A stretch of DNA of 14,181 bases from an uncultured Alistipes sp. GTDB taxonomy: Bacteria; Bacteroidota; Bacteroidia; Bacteroidales; Rikenellaceae. This document shows positions 1-7,260 of this stretch, piece after piece. Position numbers and translations under genes: made by a program. The stretch is taken from positions 1 through 14,181 of the forward strand of contig CAKVKI010000038.1 in NCBI GenBank assembly GCA_934754975.1, read 5' to 3'. Below the pieces are notes generated by a model that was not told the origin of the DNA, ran no database searches, and saw only the letters and a program-made list of their open reading frames with translations. The first letter of the stretch is position 1; every line of letters begins with the position of its first letter.

Positions 1-951
1 GGGCAGGGACAACCCTCGGATGGTGTTATCCGTGTCTTTGCGGGCGTCGAGGCTCCCACCAAAGCCGTTGTTTCGCAGGTTACGGGCGTCGATGGCGTTG
101 CGTTTCGCCTGATCCATGCGGCTGCGAAACCCATTGACTTCTCAACGGCGTCGGACATAACGGGCAATATCGCAGCAGGCAGCGAGAGCGCAGGCGGTGC
201 GGTGACTTTCTCCGCGGCCCCGAATTACGAACAGGAAAACGACCACAACGCCTGGTTCATCGGATACTATCCGGTCGGAACGGTGAACGGCAATGTAGTG
301 ACCTGGACGGTGGACGGAACGACCGATATCCTGCTTACCGAGGCGGTGTGGGATGCCGGGAAATATTCCGCACCCAAGACCACGGGCATGACCTTCAAGC
401 ACCAGCTCTCGCAGGTCGAGGTGGTCTGCCATGCCGTGAGCGGCTCGGCGATTTCCGCCGTACGCGCCGCATGGGGCAAAATCAAGAGCATCTCTTTCGT
501 GGATGCCCCTGAGACCCTGACTTTCGACTATTCCGATATGAATGCTGCGCCGCTGGCGGCCAACGGTGCGACCAAGGCCCTGAAAGCCCTCTTTGCGGAT
601 TATGAAGGCGCGGCGATCACCGCGTTCGAGATTCCCGAGAGCGGCGACGGCGACATCCGCGCCCGCGCGATGCTGGCCCCGACAGCCAAGCTCGACAACT
701 CGACCTCGTTCAAACTGCAGGTGGTGACCGAAGGTCCGACGGACGAAGCCGGCGACGACATCACGGCTATTGTGAATGTGAAGATCGGCGCCTCCGGGGC
801 CGAGGATATGGTCAAGGGCAAGACCCACAAGGTGACGCTCACGTTCCAGATCGACGGACAGAAGATCGTGGCCGACCAGACGACTATCGACAAGTGGGAA
901 GCCGGTTCGGAAGGTTCGGGCGACGTGAGCAAACCCACCCCCGAACCTTAA
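1..951 (+). CDS. Fimbrillin-family pilus shaft subunit, 5'-truncated by window edge
   Basis: The reading frame is open from base 1 to the TAA at 949-951, giving 316 visible residues. A GTG at 202 is internal and not the true start, because homology to the next gene continues upstream to the window edge. Aligned with the paralog at 979-1983 it lacks roughly the first 22-26 residues, where a lipoprotein signal is expected. Shared landmarks in order are GVIRVF (8-13), TKA (20-22), DHNAWF (81-86), a WDAGKYSAP block, and HQLSQVEVVC ending in the only visible Cys. It ends with a KWEAGSEGSG tail like the other shaft genes. By family knowledge these are lipoprotein-derived subunits of type V pili that polymerise by donor-strand exchange at the cell surface. 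Paralogy is seen directly; the shaft role is inferred from the lack of an extra C-terminal domain. Confidence 0.88.
   Translation, partial: GQGQPSDGVIRVFAGVEAPTKAVVSQVTGVDGVAFRLIHAAAKPIDFSTASDITGNIAAGSESAGGAVTFSAAPNYEQENDHNAWFIGYYPVGTVNGNVVTWTVDGTTDILLTEAVWDAGKYSAPKTTGMTFKHQLSQVEVVCHAVSGSAISAVRAAWGKIKSISFVDAPETLTFDYSDMNAAPLAANGATKALKALFADYEGAAITAFEIPESGDGDIRARAMLAPTAKLDNSTSFKLQVVTEGPTDEAGDDITAIVNVKIGASGAEDMVKGKTHKVTLTFQIDGQKIVADQTTIDKWEAGSEGSGDVSKPTPEP
409..429 (+). repeat. 21-base direct repeat between shaft genes 1 and 2
   Basis: Bases 409-429 are identical to 1459-1479; both encode the SQVEVVC strand of the fimbrillin fold. A further 18-base exact match is 241-258 versus 1279-1296 (DHNAWF). 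They reflect recent duplication or gene conversion. Confidence 0.85.
821..842 (+). repeat. 22-base direct repeat between shaft genes 1 and 2
   Basis: Bases 821-842 are identical to 1865-1886 and encode the QTHKVTLT/KTHKVTLT strand near the C-terminus. A 15-base part of this block (832-846) recurs at 2870-2884 in the third shaft gene. Confidence 0.85.
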
Positions 952-978
952 TTCAGAAACCTTGAAATAACAGATACG

Positions 979-1983
979 ATGAAACAGATTCTGATTTCCC
1001 TGCTGGCCGTTGCAGCCCTGGCGTCGTGTTCCAAGAGTGAGGAGACGGCTCCGGTCAACGACGGCGTGATCCGCATCTTCACGGGTGTGGAGAACGACGG
1101 CACCAAAGCGATTGTAAATGCCGCAAGCGGCATGACCGAAGCGGCGTTCGTGAGGAAAGACGCGGCGGCATCCCCTTCGGGCGACTTCTCCGGCGGCACG
1201 GTCTATAAAGGCGCCGTAGCCGCCTCGACCGGAAAGGTTACTTTTTCGGGAAGCGCTCCGAGCTACGACCAGGTCGATGACCACAACGCCTGGTTCGTGG
1301 CCTACTGCCCGGCCAACGAGCTGAGCAGCGACGTCGTGACGTGGCCCATCGACGGACACACCGACATTATGGTCACCGACGTGATCTGGGATGCGGGCAA
1401 ATACTCCGCCCCCCTTACCGGAGCTTCGGGTGCGAAACTGAACTTCAACCACCAGCTTTCGCAGGTCGAGGTGGTCTGCAAGGCCGAGTCGGGCGCAGCC
1501 TTGTCGGTTGTGAAAGCCGCCTGGGGGCAGATCACGAAAATCGAATTCCTCGCCGCCCCCACGACGATGACCTATACCCTGACATCCGCCCCCACGGTCG
1601 CAACCAGCGGATCGGCGGCGTTCGAGATGCTCAAAAACTACGATGACTCCGACAACGCATTCGCGGCTATCGACATTCCTGCGAATACCAACGCCGCGGT
1701 CAACGCCGTAGCGATGCTGGCTCCGGTCGCTCCGACGGCTGACGAGTCGTTCAAACTCAAGGTCTACACCGCAGGTCCCGCGGGCGGAAGCGCCATCGAA
1801 GTGGAGGTCCCGGTTATCCTGAGCGGTGCGGCTTCCGGCAGCAAGCCCGCAATGGTCAAGGGGCAGACCCACAAGGTGACGCTCACCTTCAATGCCGACG
1901 CTTCGAATATTGCCGTTTCGACCTCCACGATCGACGACTGGCAGGATGGAGCAACCGGTGATTCGGGGCTGGTGAAACCCTGA
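979..1983 (+). CDS. Fimbrillin-family lipoprotein (pilus shaft subunit)
   Basis: This 334-residue protein begins MKQILISLLAVAALASC: a signal peptide with lipobox LASC, so Cys17 is probably lipidated and the protein exported. The body matches the preceding gene closely (GVIRIF, GTKA with Lys43, FVRKD with Arg59, DHNAWF, WDAGKYSAP, HQLSQVEVVC). Unlike the other shaft genes it has an extra mature Cys in AYCPANE. The tail IDDWQDGATGDSG is the usual fimbrillin ending. It starts 27 bases after the upstream stop, with no Shine-Dalgarno but an A-rich leader. Several stretches of about 18-22 bases are identical to the upstream gene, so the pair looks like a tandem duplication that can recombine. A fimbrillin-family pilus subunit is well supported; its position in the fibre is inference. 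Confidence 0.92.
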   Translation: MKQILISLLAVAALASCSKSEETAPVNDGVIRIFTGVENDGTKAIVNAASGMTEAAFVRKDAAASPSGDFSGGTVYKGAVAASTGKVTFSGSAPSYDQVDDHNAWFVAYCPANELSSDVVTWPIDGHTDIMVTDVIWDAGKYSAPLTGASGAKLNFNHQLSQVEVVCKAESGAALSVVKAAWGQITKIEFLAAPTTMTYTLTSAPTVATSGSAAFEMLKNYDDSDNAFAAIDIPANTNAAVNAVAMLAPVAPTADESFKLKVYTAGPAGGSAIEVEVPVILSGAASGSKPAMVKGQTHKVTLTFNADASNIAVSTSTIDDWQDGATGDSGLVKP

Positions 1984-2014
1984 TCGAAAATGAATGATTG
2001 AAACAAAAACCATT

Positions 2015-2974
2015 ATGAAAAAAATTTTACTGTCCGCTCTGCTTGCCGGGGCCTTGACGGGCTGCTCGAAGGAGACTCCGGAACAGCCTGCGGGAAACTC
2101 CCGCGAAATCCGCATCTCCACCGCCATCGACGGTGTGGACGCCTCGAAATCCGTGGTCCTCGGCTCGCAGACGCAGGCCGAAGTGCAGGTGCTGCGCAAG
2201 GACAACACGACCTCTGCGCCCCCGACCGATTTTTCGGGTACTCCCGTGTCCGTTACCCGCGAAACGACGGGCAACCTGACTTTTGCCACCGCTCCGACTT
2301 ACGACCTGAATAACAACTACGCCTTCTTCGCGGCCTACTGGCCCAAGGGCACGCCCGGTTCGGACAAGGTGACGTGGACGATCGACGGAGCCACCGACAT
2401 CATCGCCACCGGGGCCTGGAATGCCGGCAATTACGCCGCTCCCGTCGCAACGGGCATGACTTTCAGCCACCAGCTGGCGCAACTGGAGGTGGTCTGCACG
2501 GCCGATCCCACGAGTACCACCTCCCTCGATGTGGTGAAGGCCGCCTGGGGCAAGATCACCAATATCGAACTGGTGAATACCTCCAATACGGTCGATATGG
2601 CCTATGACGGGCTGAGTATGACTTTCGGTGCGGCAACGCAGACGCTGGCCCTGAAACAGCCGGATTACGACACCGCGTTTGCCTCTTTCGACCTTGCCAA
2701 GAACAACACGGCGGTCAATGCCGCGGGCATGTTCGCTCCGGGCAGCGATACGGCGACGATCAAGCTGAAGGTCACCAGCGAAAAAGTCACCGGCGGCAAG
2801 GAGATCGAGGTGCAGCTCAAGCAGGATAATACGACCGATAAAGGCTTCGACAAGGGCCTCAAGCACACCGTGACGCTCACGTTCGGCGCCAGCACGAAGG
2901 ATATTGCCGTCACCGCCACGACGATCACCGCCTGGGGTACGGGTTACACGGGCAGCGGCTCGCTTGAAAACTAA
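2015..2974 (+). CDS. Fimbrillin-family lipoprotein (pilus shaft subunit)
   Basis: I chose the ATG at 2015 (MKKILLSALLAGALTGC, lipobox LTGC, Cys17) over an in-frame ATG at 1994, because the signal peptide then begins at its charged region and follows an A-rich leader. That gives 319 residues. Conserved elements are REIRIST (30-36), ASKS with Lys45, VLRKD with Arg61, DIIATGAWNAG, HQLAQLEVVC and a terminal AWGTGYTGSGS. The only mature Cys besides the lipidated one is in EVVC. It resembles the next gene more than the two before it: both carry EIxIST, LRK(D/N) and VVCTAD. The insertion NNYAFFAAYWPKG replaces the DHNAWF block. Two hairpins lie just after its stop and may set how much transcript continues into the next gene (inference). 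Confidence 0.91.
   Translation: MKKILLSALLAGALTGCSKETPEQPAGNSREIRISTAIDGVDASKSVVLGSQTQAEVQVLRKDNTTSAPPTDFSGTPVSVTRETTGNLTFATAPTYDLNNNYAFFAAYWPKGTPGSDKVTWTIDGATDIIATGAWNAGNYAAPVATGMTFSHQLAQLEVVCTADPTSTTSLDVVKAAWGKITNIELVNTSNTVDMAYDGLSMTFGAATQTLALKQPDYDTAFASFDLAKNNTAVNAAGMFAPGSDTATIKLKVTSEKVTGGKEIEVQLKQDNTTDKGFDKGLKHTVTLTFGASTKDIAVTATTITAWGTGYTGSGSLEN
2487..2505 (+). repeat. 19-base direct repeat between shaft genes 3 and 4
   Basis: Bases 2487-2505 are identical to 3688-3706, coding for the VVCTAD region. It is short, but marks genes 3 and 4 as the closer pair. Confidence 0.8.
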
Positions 2975-2980
2975 TCCCGC

Positions 2981-2998
2981 GCGGCGCTTGTGCGCCGC
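2981..2998 (+). other. Intergenic hairpin, 7-bp perfect stem
   Basis: GCGGCGC and GCGCCGC are perfect inverted repeats separated by TTGT, seven bases after the stop of the third shaft gene. No T-run follows, so it is not a standard intrinsic terminator; it could protect the upstream mRNA end or slow transcription (inference). Confidence 0.5.
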
Positions 2999-3011
2999 CT
3001 GAGGACAACCT

Positions 3012-3041
3012 TCCCGGACGGCCCTGACCGGCTTTCCGGGA
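3012..3041 (+). other. Second intergenic hairpin, 7-bp stem extended by an inner 3-bp stem
   Basis: TCCCGGA (3012-3018) pairs perfectly with TCCGGGA (3035-3041), and inside it GCC (3021-3023) pairs with GGC (3030-3032). It lies 45 bases before the ATG at 3087. There is no T-run. With the preceding hairpin it fills most of the largest gap in the window. Confidence 0.45.
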
Positions 3042-3073
3042 GCATAGGCCGGGAAACGACACGCTCCACGGCG

Positions 3074-3086
3074 ACAAAACAAAACA
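3074..3086 (+). promoter_or_regulatory. A-rich translation leader without Shine-Dalgarno
   Basis: ACAAAACAAAACA directly precedes ATG 3087 and is 9 bases from the alternative ATG 3096. A-rich, SD-less start regions are typical of Bacteroidetes. It does not settle which ATG is used. Confidence 0.4.
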
Positions 3087-4184
3087 ATGGATACGATGAA
3101 ACGAATAACTGACAAGGCTTTGATCCGGGCGGTGTCCGCATTTCTGCAGCCGGCGGCGCTGACCGCAGTGTTCCTGCTGTCCGGCTCGTGTACGAAAAAT
3201 CCGGACGAAGGGGTGCTGCCCGGAAAAGGTCGTGAAATTGCGATTTCGACGCGTCTGGATGCGGCTCCCGTGGTGCAGTCCGACGCCCCGGGGAACGGGA
3301 CCAAAGCTCCGGTTGCGGACGGGGCTGCCGATGCCGGAGCCGTTCTGAGCGACATGCACTTCCTGCGTAAGAACGGTGCGACCATGCAGACCGACTTTTC
3401 GGGGGTGACGGCCCTGACGGCATCGCGCGATGCCGCAGGCAAGATTACATTCGGCACCGTTCCGACCTACGACAAAGGCAATTCGAACGCCTGGTTCACA
3501 GCCTACTGGCCCACGACTTCGGCCGGAGGGGCTGCGGTCACGGCTGGCACGAAGGTCGTCTGGACGATCGCGGGCGATCAGGACATCCTGCTGAGTACGC
3601 TCGACGCCGCGAAATCCTACGACGCCGGGAAATACACCGCTCCCGTATCCACGGGCATGACGCTTCAGCACGTCCTCGCCCAGCTGCAGGTGGTCTGCAC
3701 GGCCGACAGCTCGATGGACCAGGCTATCGTGCGCGCGGCGTGGGGCAAGATCACCAAAATCGAAATCCTCACCTCGCCGGCTTCCGTCACCTATACCTAT
3801 TCGACCAACGCGCTCACCTACGGCGCGGCCGGGGCGGTGTCGCTTTGGAAACCCGATTACACGGGCAAGTTCGAGGGCCAGAGTCTCGATCTGGTGAAAG
3901 GTTCCACGACCGTCGTCGCCGCGGGCATGTACCCGCCGAGCGCGGGCGCGGTCAAACTCAAAATTTACAGCGAGCGGGTCACCTCCGGCAAGGAGGTTTC
4001 CGTGCAGCTCCGGAGCGGAGGGACGAATATGAATTTCGAACGCGGGCTGACCCACAAGATCACCCTTTCGTTCGGTGCGCTGCCCCAGCAGATCACTGCC
4101 ACGTCTTCGATTACTCCGTGGGCGGCCGCCTCGGATGCCGAGGCGGATAAACCCGAAGGGATCGACCCCGACCTGCCGTTCTGA
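3087..4184 (+). CDS. Fimbrillin-family lipoprotein (pilus shaft subunit)
   Basis: A 365-residue fimbrillin paralog with a long N-terminal region before lipobox LSGSC (Cys35 from this start). An in-frame ATG at 3096 is an alternative: its context (ATACGATGAAAC) matches the start of the gene at 979, while the ATG at 3087 sits directly after the A-rich leader. Landmarks are REIAIST (49-55), GTKAP with Lys73, FLRKN with Arg94, SNAWFTAYWP, YDAGKYTAP, HVLAQLQVVC and the end motif SITPWAA, followed by a charged tail. It has one mature Cys, in VVC. The 112-base gap upstream is the largest in the window and contains two hairpins, so this gene may be expressed at a different level from the three before it. 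A shaft role is inferred from the absence of any added domain. Confidence 0.9.
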   Translation: MDTMKRITDKALIRAVSAFLQPAALTAVFLLSGSCTKNPDEGVLPGKGREIAISTRLDAAPVVQSDAPGNGTKAPVADGAADAGAVLSDMHFLRKNGATMQTDFSGVTALTASRDAAGKITFGTVPTYDKGNSNAWFTAYWPTTSAGGAAVTAGTKVVWTIAGDQDILLSTLDAAKSYDAGKYTAPVSTGMTLQHVLAQLQVVCTADSSMDQAIVRAAWGKITKIEILTSPASVTYTYSTNALTYGAAGAVSLWKPDYTGKFEGQSLDLVKGSTTVVAAGMYPPSAGAVKLKIYSERVTSGKEVSVQLRSGGTNMNFERGLTHKITLSFGALPQQITATSSITPWAAASDAEADKPEGIDPDLPF

Positions 4185-4222
4185 CGCCGGGAGGACATCA
4201 CGAAAAAAACGATAGAATAGTT

Positions 4223-6181
4223 ATGAGAATCATTGACAAATACCTGTTCGTAAGCCTTTCGGCGGCGTTATCGCTGCTGTCGGCATCCTGTTCGAAGGAC
4301 CCTGCCGCCGAGCCTGCTCCCGGAGAGCGGGTTCAGATTGTCCCCGCCGTGTGGGTCGCTCCCGGCGTCGAGGCCGAAACGAAATCCCCGGCGGACGGCA
4401 GCACGAGCCTGACGCTGCAATTCCTGCGGGCCGACGAAACGGCTGCGGGCGCCTACGGAGCCTATGCCGCGACGGCGCTTCCCGCCGCCCGGACTGCGGG
4501 GAGCGGCGCTCAGGCCCTCGCCTTCTCGCCGGTGCAGTATTACACGACCACGGGTCTGAAAACCAAACTTGTCGGCTGGCATCCGGCCGGAACGCTCGGC
4601 GGCGGTGTCGTGACGTGGAATTTCAACGGCACGCAGGACATCATGACCGCTCCGAAGCAGGAGGGAAGCGCGTTGAGCGCGATGCCGGCCTTCACGTTCA
4701 GCCACCGGCTTTCGCAGCTGCAGTTCTTTCCCTATTACGACAAGGCGGACGCCGCGTCGGTCTGGGGTAAGGTGACTGCCGTCAAGGTGACGGGACAGCG
4801 CGCCGCTTGTACGTTCACCCCGGCTTCGGCCGAGAGTACGGGCGCCGTGGCTTTCAGCGGCAGTACGACGACATTTACCGCTGCCGGGGCTTCGGCGACG
4901 GCTCCGGGCGTGGGTAAAGGGGCGGCGACGCGCTTCGGCGAGCCGATGATGATAGAACCGCAGACGGCATCCACCTATGTGCTGACCGTTACGGTGACGA
5001 CCGAAAAGGGCGGCGATCTGGTGATGAAAGTTCCCGCACGGAGTTACCCGGAGGGAGTCTCGACCAAAGTGTGGCTCAAGCTCTCGGCGTTCGGATTCAT
5101 GGCCGAGGCCACGATTGCCGACTGGGCCGCGCCCGAGAATTGGGACATCGCCTCGACGGCTGAATGTGTGCCCGTTTATTACGGCAATTCGGCTCAAAAC
5201 GGCGGCGTCACGACGGGTTTGAACGGCTTCACGGTCGAGACTTACGACAATTATACGCTCTCTTCCAACGGCGGCTATCAAGCGACGGAAGCATCGGCAT
5301 TGACGAATGAAAAACCTTTCTATGGATTCGACGTGGTGCTGCCGCGCCGAGACAGCATCGTGACCAAATGGGAGGATGCGTGGCAGATATGCAAAGACAA
5401 ACTCACCGACGGCGGCGGCTGGCGTCTTCCGCGCTGCTCGGAGCTGAAACTCATCTACAACAACCTATCCTCACTGCAGACTGAGTACGGGTTTTATCCC
5501 CCTGTGGGGGCTTACTGGTCGGGGACTGAAGCGTCTGCCGATAAGGTATATTCCATGAATTTCGACAACGGGACGGCGAGTCAAGTCGCCAAGGACGGTG
5601 GGTCACGTGGTATCCAAGTCCGCTGCGTCCGCGAAGGCCGGCGAGTCGGCAAAGTGTCGAACGACGGCGTGGTCTTCTGGGTCGACCCTGTCGCCCCGGC
5701 GCACTACAAAGTCGTGGCGATGGTCGACCAGTCGTCCGGGACCAAATGGGCCGCACAAAAAACCTATGTATTAGGCGCTGCGGGCCAGAGCCAGGATGAC
5801 GGAAAGGCCAACTACGCCGCCGTGAAAGCCTACTCCCTGGCCAACGCTGGTGGGAAGACTACGGGCGTACTCCAGACCGACTTTCCGGCTTTCGGCGCCT
5901 GCGAAAACTACCAAAGTCCCGACGGCGTGCGCGATTGGTTTCTTCCTGCCTCATCCGAACTTAAGTCGGTTGCTGACCTCTTAAGTGTACTTAATCCCGT
6001 CTTTACGGCGAACGGCGGTTCCCCCCCCCAAGCGGCGGACTACTGGGCTTCCGTCGAGTCATCCCAAAATACAGCATGTGCCAACAATATTTATATGGAT
6101 GGCGGTGGCCTATATTGGCACAACGGTAAAGACAAAGCTAAGCGTGTCCGCTGTATCCGGGAGTTCAACCGACCGGAATGA
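4223..6181 (+). CDS. Fimbrillin-type lipoprotein with two C-terminal Lcl/DUF1566 lectin-like domains (candidate pilus tip adhesin)
   Basis: The 652-residue product has a lipoprotein signal (lipobox LSASC, Cys23) and a fimbrillin body to about residue 310 with ETKS (Lys54), LQFLRAD, FTFSHRLSQLQFFPYY and IADWAAPE. Two lectin-like repeats follow. Repeat 1 (about 315-471) has QICKDK, GGGWRLP at 397-403, YWSGTE and RCVRE with Cys468. Repeat 2 (about 474-652) has GVVFWVD, WFLPASSEL, YWAS and RCIRE with Cys644. This pattern is typical of the Lcl/DUF1566 family with a C-type-lectin-like fold. By analogy with tip pilins of Bacteroides type V pili, I infer a tip adhesin whose C-terminus contacts ligand. 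The C-terminal part is poorer in GC than the fimbrillin part (hand count 63% at 4921-4980, 42% at 6061-6120). A C9 tract at 6021-6029 encodes part of residues 600-603. Confidence 0.88.
   Translation: MRIIDKYLFVSLSAALSLLSASCSKDPAAEPAPGERVQIVPAVWVAPGVEAETKSPADGSTSLTLQFLRADETAAGAYGAYAATALPAARTAGSGAQALAFSPVQYYTTTGLKTKLVGWHPAGTLGGGVVTWNFNGTQDIMTAPKQEGSALSAMPAFTFSHRLSQLQFFPYYDKADAASVWGKVTAVKVTGQRAACTFTPASAESTGAVAFSGSTTTFTAAGASATAPGVGKGAATRFGEPMMIEPQTASTYVLTVTVTTEKGGDLVMKVPARSYPEGVSTKVWLKLSAFGFMAEATIADWAAPENWDIASTAECVPVYYGNSAQNGGVTTGLNGFTVETYDNYTLSSNGGYQATEASALTNEKPFYGFDVVLPRRDSIVTKWEDAWQICKDKLTDGGGWRLPRCSELKLIYNNLSSLQTEYGFYPPVGAYWSGTEASADKVYSMNFDNGTASQVAKDGGSRGIQVRCVREGRRVGKVSNDGVVFWVDPVAPAHYKVVAMVDQSSGTKWAAQKTYVLGAAGQSQDDGKANYAAVKAYSLANAGGKTTGVLQTDFPAFGACENYQSPDGVRDWFLPASSELKSVADLLSVLNPVFTANGGSPPQAADYWASVESSQNTACANNIYMDGGGLYWHNGKDKAKRVRCIREFNRPE
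6021..6029 (+). repeat. C9 homopolymer tract in the second lectin domain of the 652-residue tip gene
   Basis: Nine consecutive C, encoding part of Ser600-Pro601-Pro602-Gln603. Loss of one C would read through in another frame to a stop ending at 6203, replacing the lectin core; gain of one C would reach a stop near 6128. Slippage is a known property of such tracts; no variant is visible in a single sequence. Confidence 0.85.
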
Positions 6182-6209
6182 TAACGACAACAAACGAATA
6201 TAGATAGAT

Positions 6210-7220
6210 ATGATACCAATGAAAAAATACCTGTTCGGGGTCGTGTTGCTGGCCGGGTTGTCCGCCTGCTCGGAAGAGCCGGTCGGGGAGCATTCCGTGC
6301 CGGTGCCGATTGAGATTACGGCGGCGCTGCCCGGCGACGGAACGGGGAGTGCGTCCCCGGCGTCGAAAGCCGTGGCCGATCCGGCCCAATCCCTGACGCT
6401 CTACTTCGCCCGCGCCGACCAGGACGCTTCGGGCACGTACGGCGGTTACGCTGCGTCGGCGATTCCCGCGACCCGCGCTGCGGGAACGGGGGCGCAGGCG
6501 CTGACCTTCACCACACCGCAGTATTACCTCGCCAACCGCAAGGCGTCGAAACTGACCGGATGGTATCCGCAGGCCGGGCAGTACAAAGACGGCGTGGTGT
6601 CGTGGACGAAGCTCGACGGGTCGCAGGACGTGATGACGGCTCCGGCGCAGTCGGGAAGCCTCACTTCTGCCAAGATGTCCTTCACGTTCAGCCACCGGCT
6701 CACGCAGCTCCAGTTCTACCCCTACGCCGAGAATGACGAAGCGCGGGCCGCCTGGGGAGACATCACCCTGATTTCGGTCTCGGCCCAACCCACCGGATGC
6801 TCCTACGACCTCGCCACGAACGGCGACGACGGTGCGGTGGTGTTCAATAACACGCTGGAACACTACCTCGTGAAAGGATTTACGTCGTTTCAGCTGCCTG
6901 TCGGCATCGACAATGCGAAGCGGGTCGGCGACCCGATGATGATAGCCCCGCATTCGGAGCTTTACAGCGTCCGCATAACGGTCAAGTCATCGACCAAAGG
7001 CTACGCTTACATGCTGGCCCCGTCCCGGACCTACGCCGCGGGGAGCGTGATACGGATGAAACTCAAATTCACGCGCCTCACCTATTACGTCGAGCCCGAA
7101 ATCAGCATCGAGGATTGGGTTTCGTCCGATTCGTCCACCGAGGTCAAGACCGACCCCGTTCCCGAGCCCGGCGTGGACATCGGCGACTGGACGTCCGGCG
7201 GCGAAAAGGAACTCAATTAG
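6210..7220 (+). CDS. Fimbrillin-family lipoprotein, paralog of the tip gene body
   Basis: 336 residues from ATG 6210; an ATG at 6219 (MKKYLF...) is equally good for the signal peptide. The 6210 start has the GATATG context also seen at 7261 and 8882. The lipobox is LSAC (Cys20). The body is a clear paralog of the fimbrillin half of the preceding gene: ASKA (Lys53), LTLYFARAD, GTGAQALTF, QYYLA, GVVSWT, FTFSHRLTQLQFYPY, GDPMMIAPHSE. It ends without a lectin domain, in a tail with two I-x-DW motifs (SIEDW and DIGDW). It could be a shaft or adaptor subunit that fits the lectin-bearing subunit next to it; that pairing is inference from adjacency and relatedness. Confidence 0.9.
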   Translation: MIPMKKYLFGVVLLAGLSACSEEPVGEHSVPVPIEITAALPGDGTGSASPASKAVADPAQSLTLYFARADQDASGTYGGYAASAIPATRAAGTGAQALTFTTPQYYLANRKASKLTGWYPQAGQYKDGVVSWTKLDGSQDVMTAPAQSGSLTSAKMSFTFSHRLTQLQFYPYAENDEARAAWGDITLISVSAQPTGCSYDLATNGDDGAVVFNNTLEHYLVKGFTSFQLPVGIDNAKRVGDPMMIAPHSELYSVRITVKSSTKGYAYMLAPSRTYAAGSVIRMKLKFTRLTYYVEPEISIEDWVSSDSSTEVKTDPVPEPGVDIGDWTSGGEKELN

Positions 7221-7242
7221 CCCGTCCGGTGTAAAACGCTAT

Positions 7243-7260
7243 TAAAACCAAAACAACGAT
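7243..7260 (+). promoter_or_regulatory. A-rich translation leader of the tip gene at 7261
   Basis: An A-rich run ends in ACGAT next to the ATG. The 11 bases ACGATATGAAA (7256-7266) recur exactly at 8877-8887, at the start of the next lectin-bearing gene. Confidence 0.45.

Noticed and set aside
2018..2024. A7 run after the start codon of the third shaft gene, and G6 at 7320-7325 in a lipobox
   Set aside because: Both are shorter than typical slippage tracts. The A run is ordinary for Lys-rich signal peptides and the G run encodes the Gly-Gly before Cys.
142..2289. Long antisense open frame (715 codons), and similar ones at 2027-3457, 2925-4055, 4268-5281, 7507-8415, 10910-11896 and 12314-13474
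   Set aside because: These are shadows of GC-rich codon bias on the + strand. Their translations have no signal, domain or low-complexity-free core, while the + strand frames carry clear protein families.
5498..5510. C5-TGT-G5 hairpin inside the first lectin domain
   Set aside because: Short, within a coding frame, and explained by the encoded residues; no sign of regulation.
5985..6203. Overlapping + frame of 72 codons after the C9 tract
   Set aside because: It has no independent start signal or recognisable product. It matters only as the frame reached if the C9 tract loses one base.
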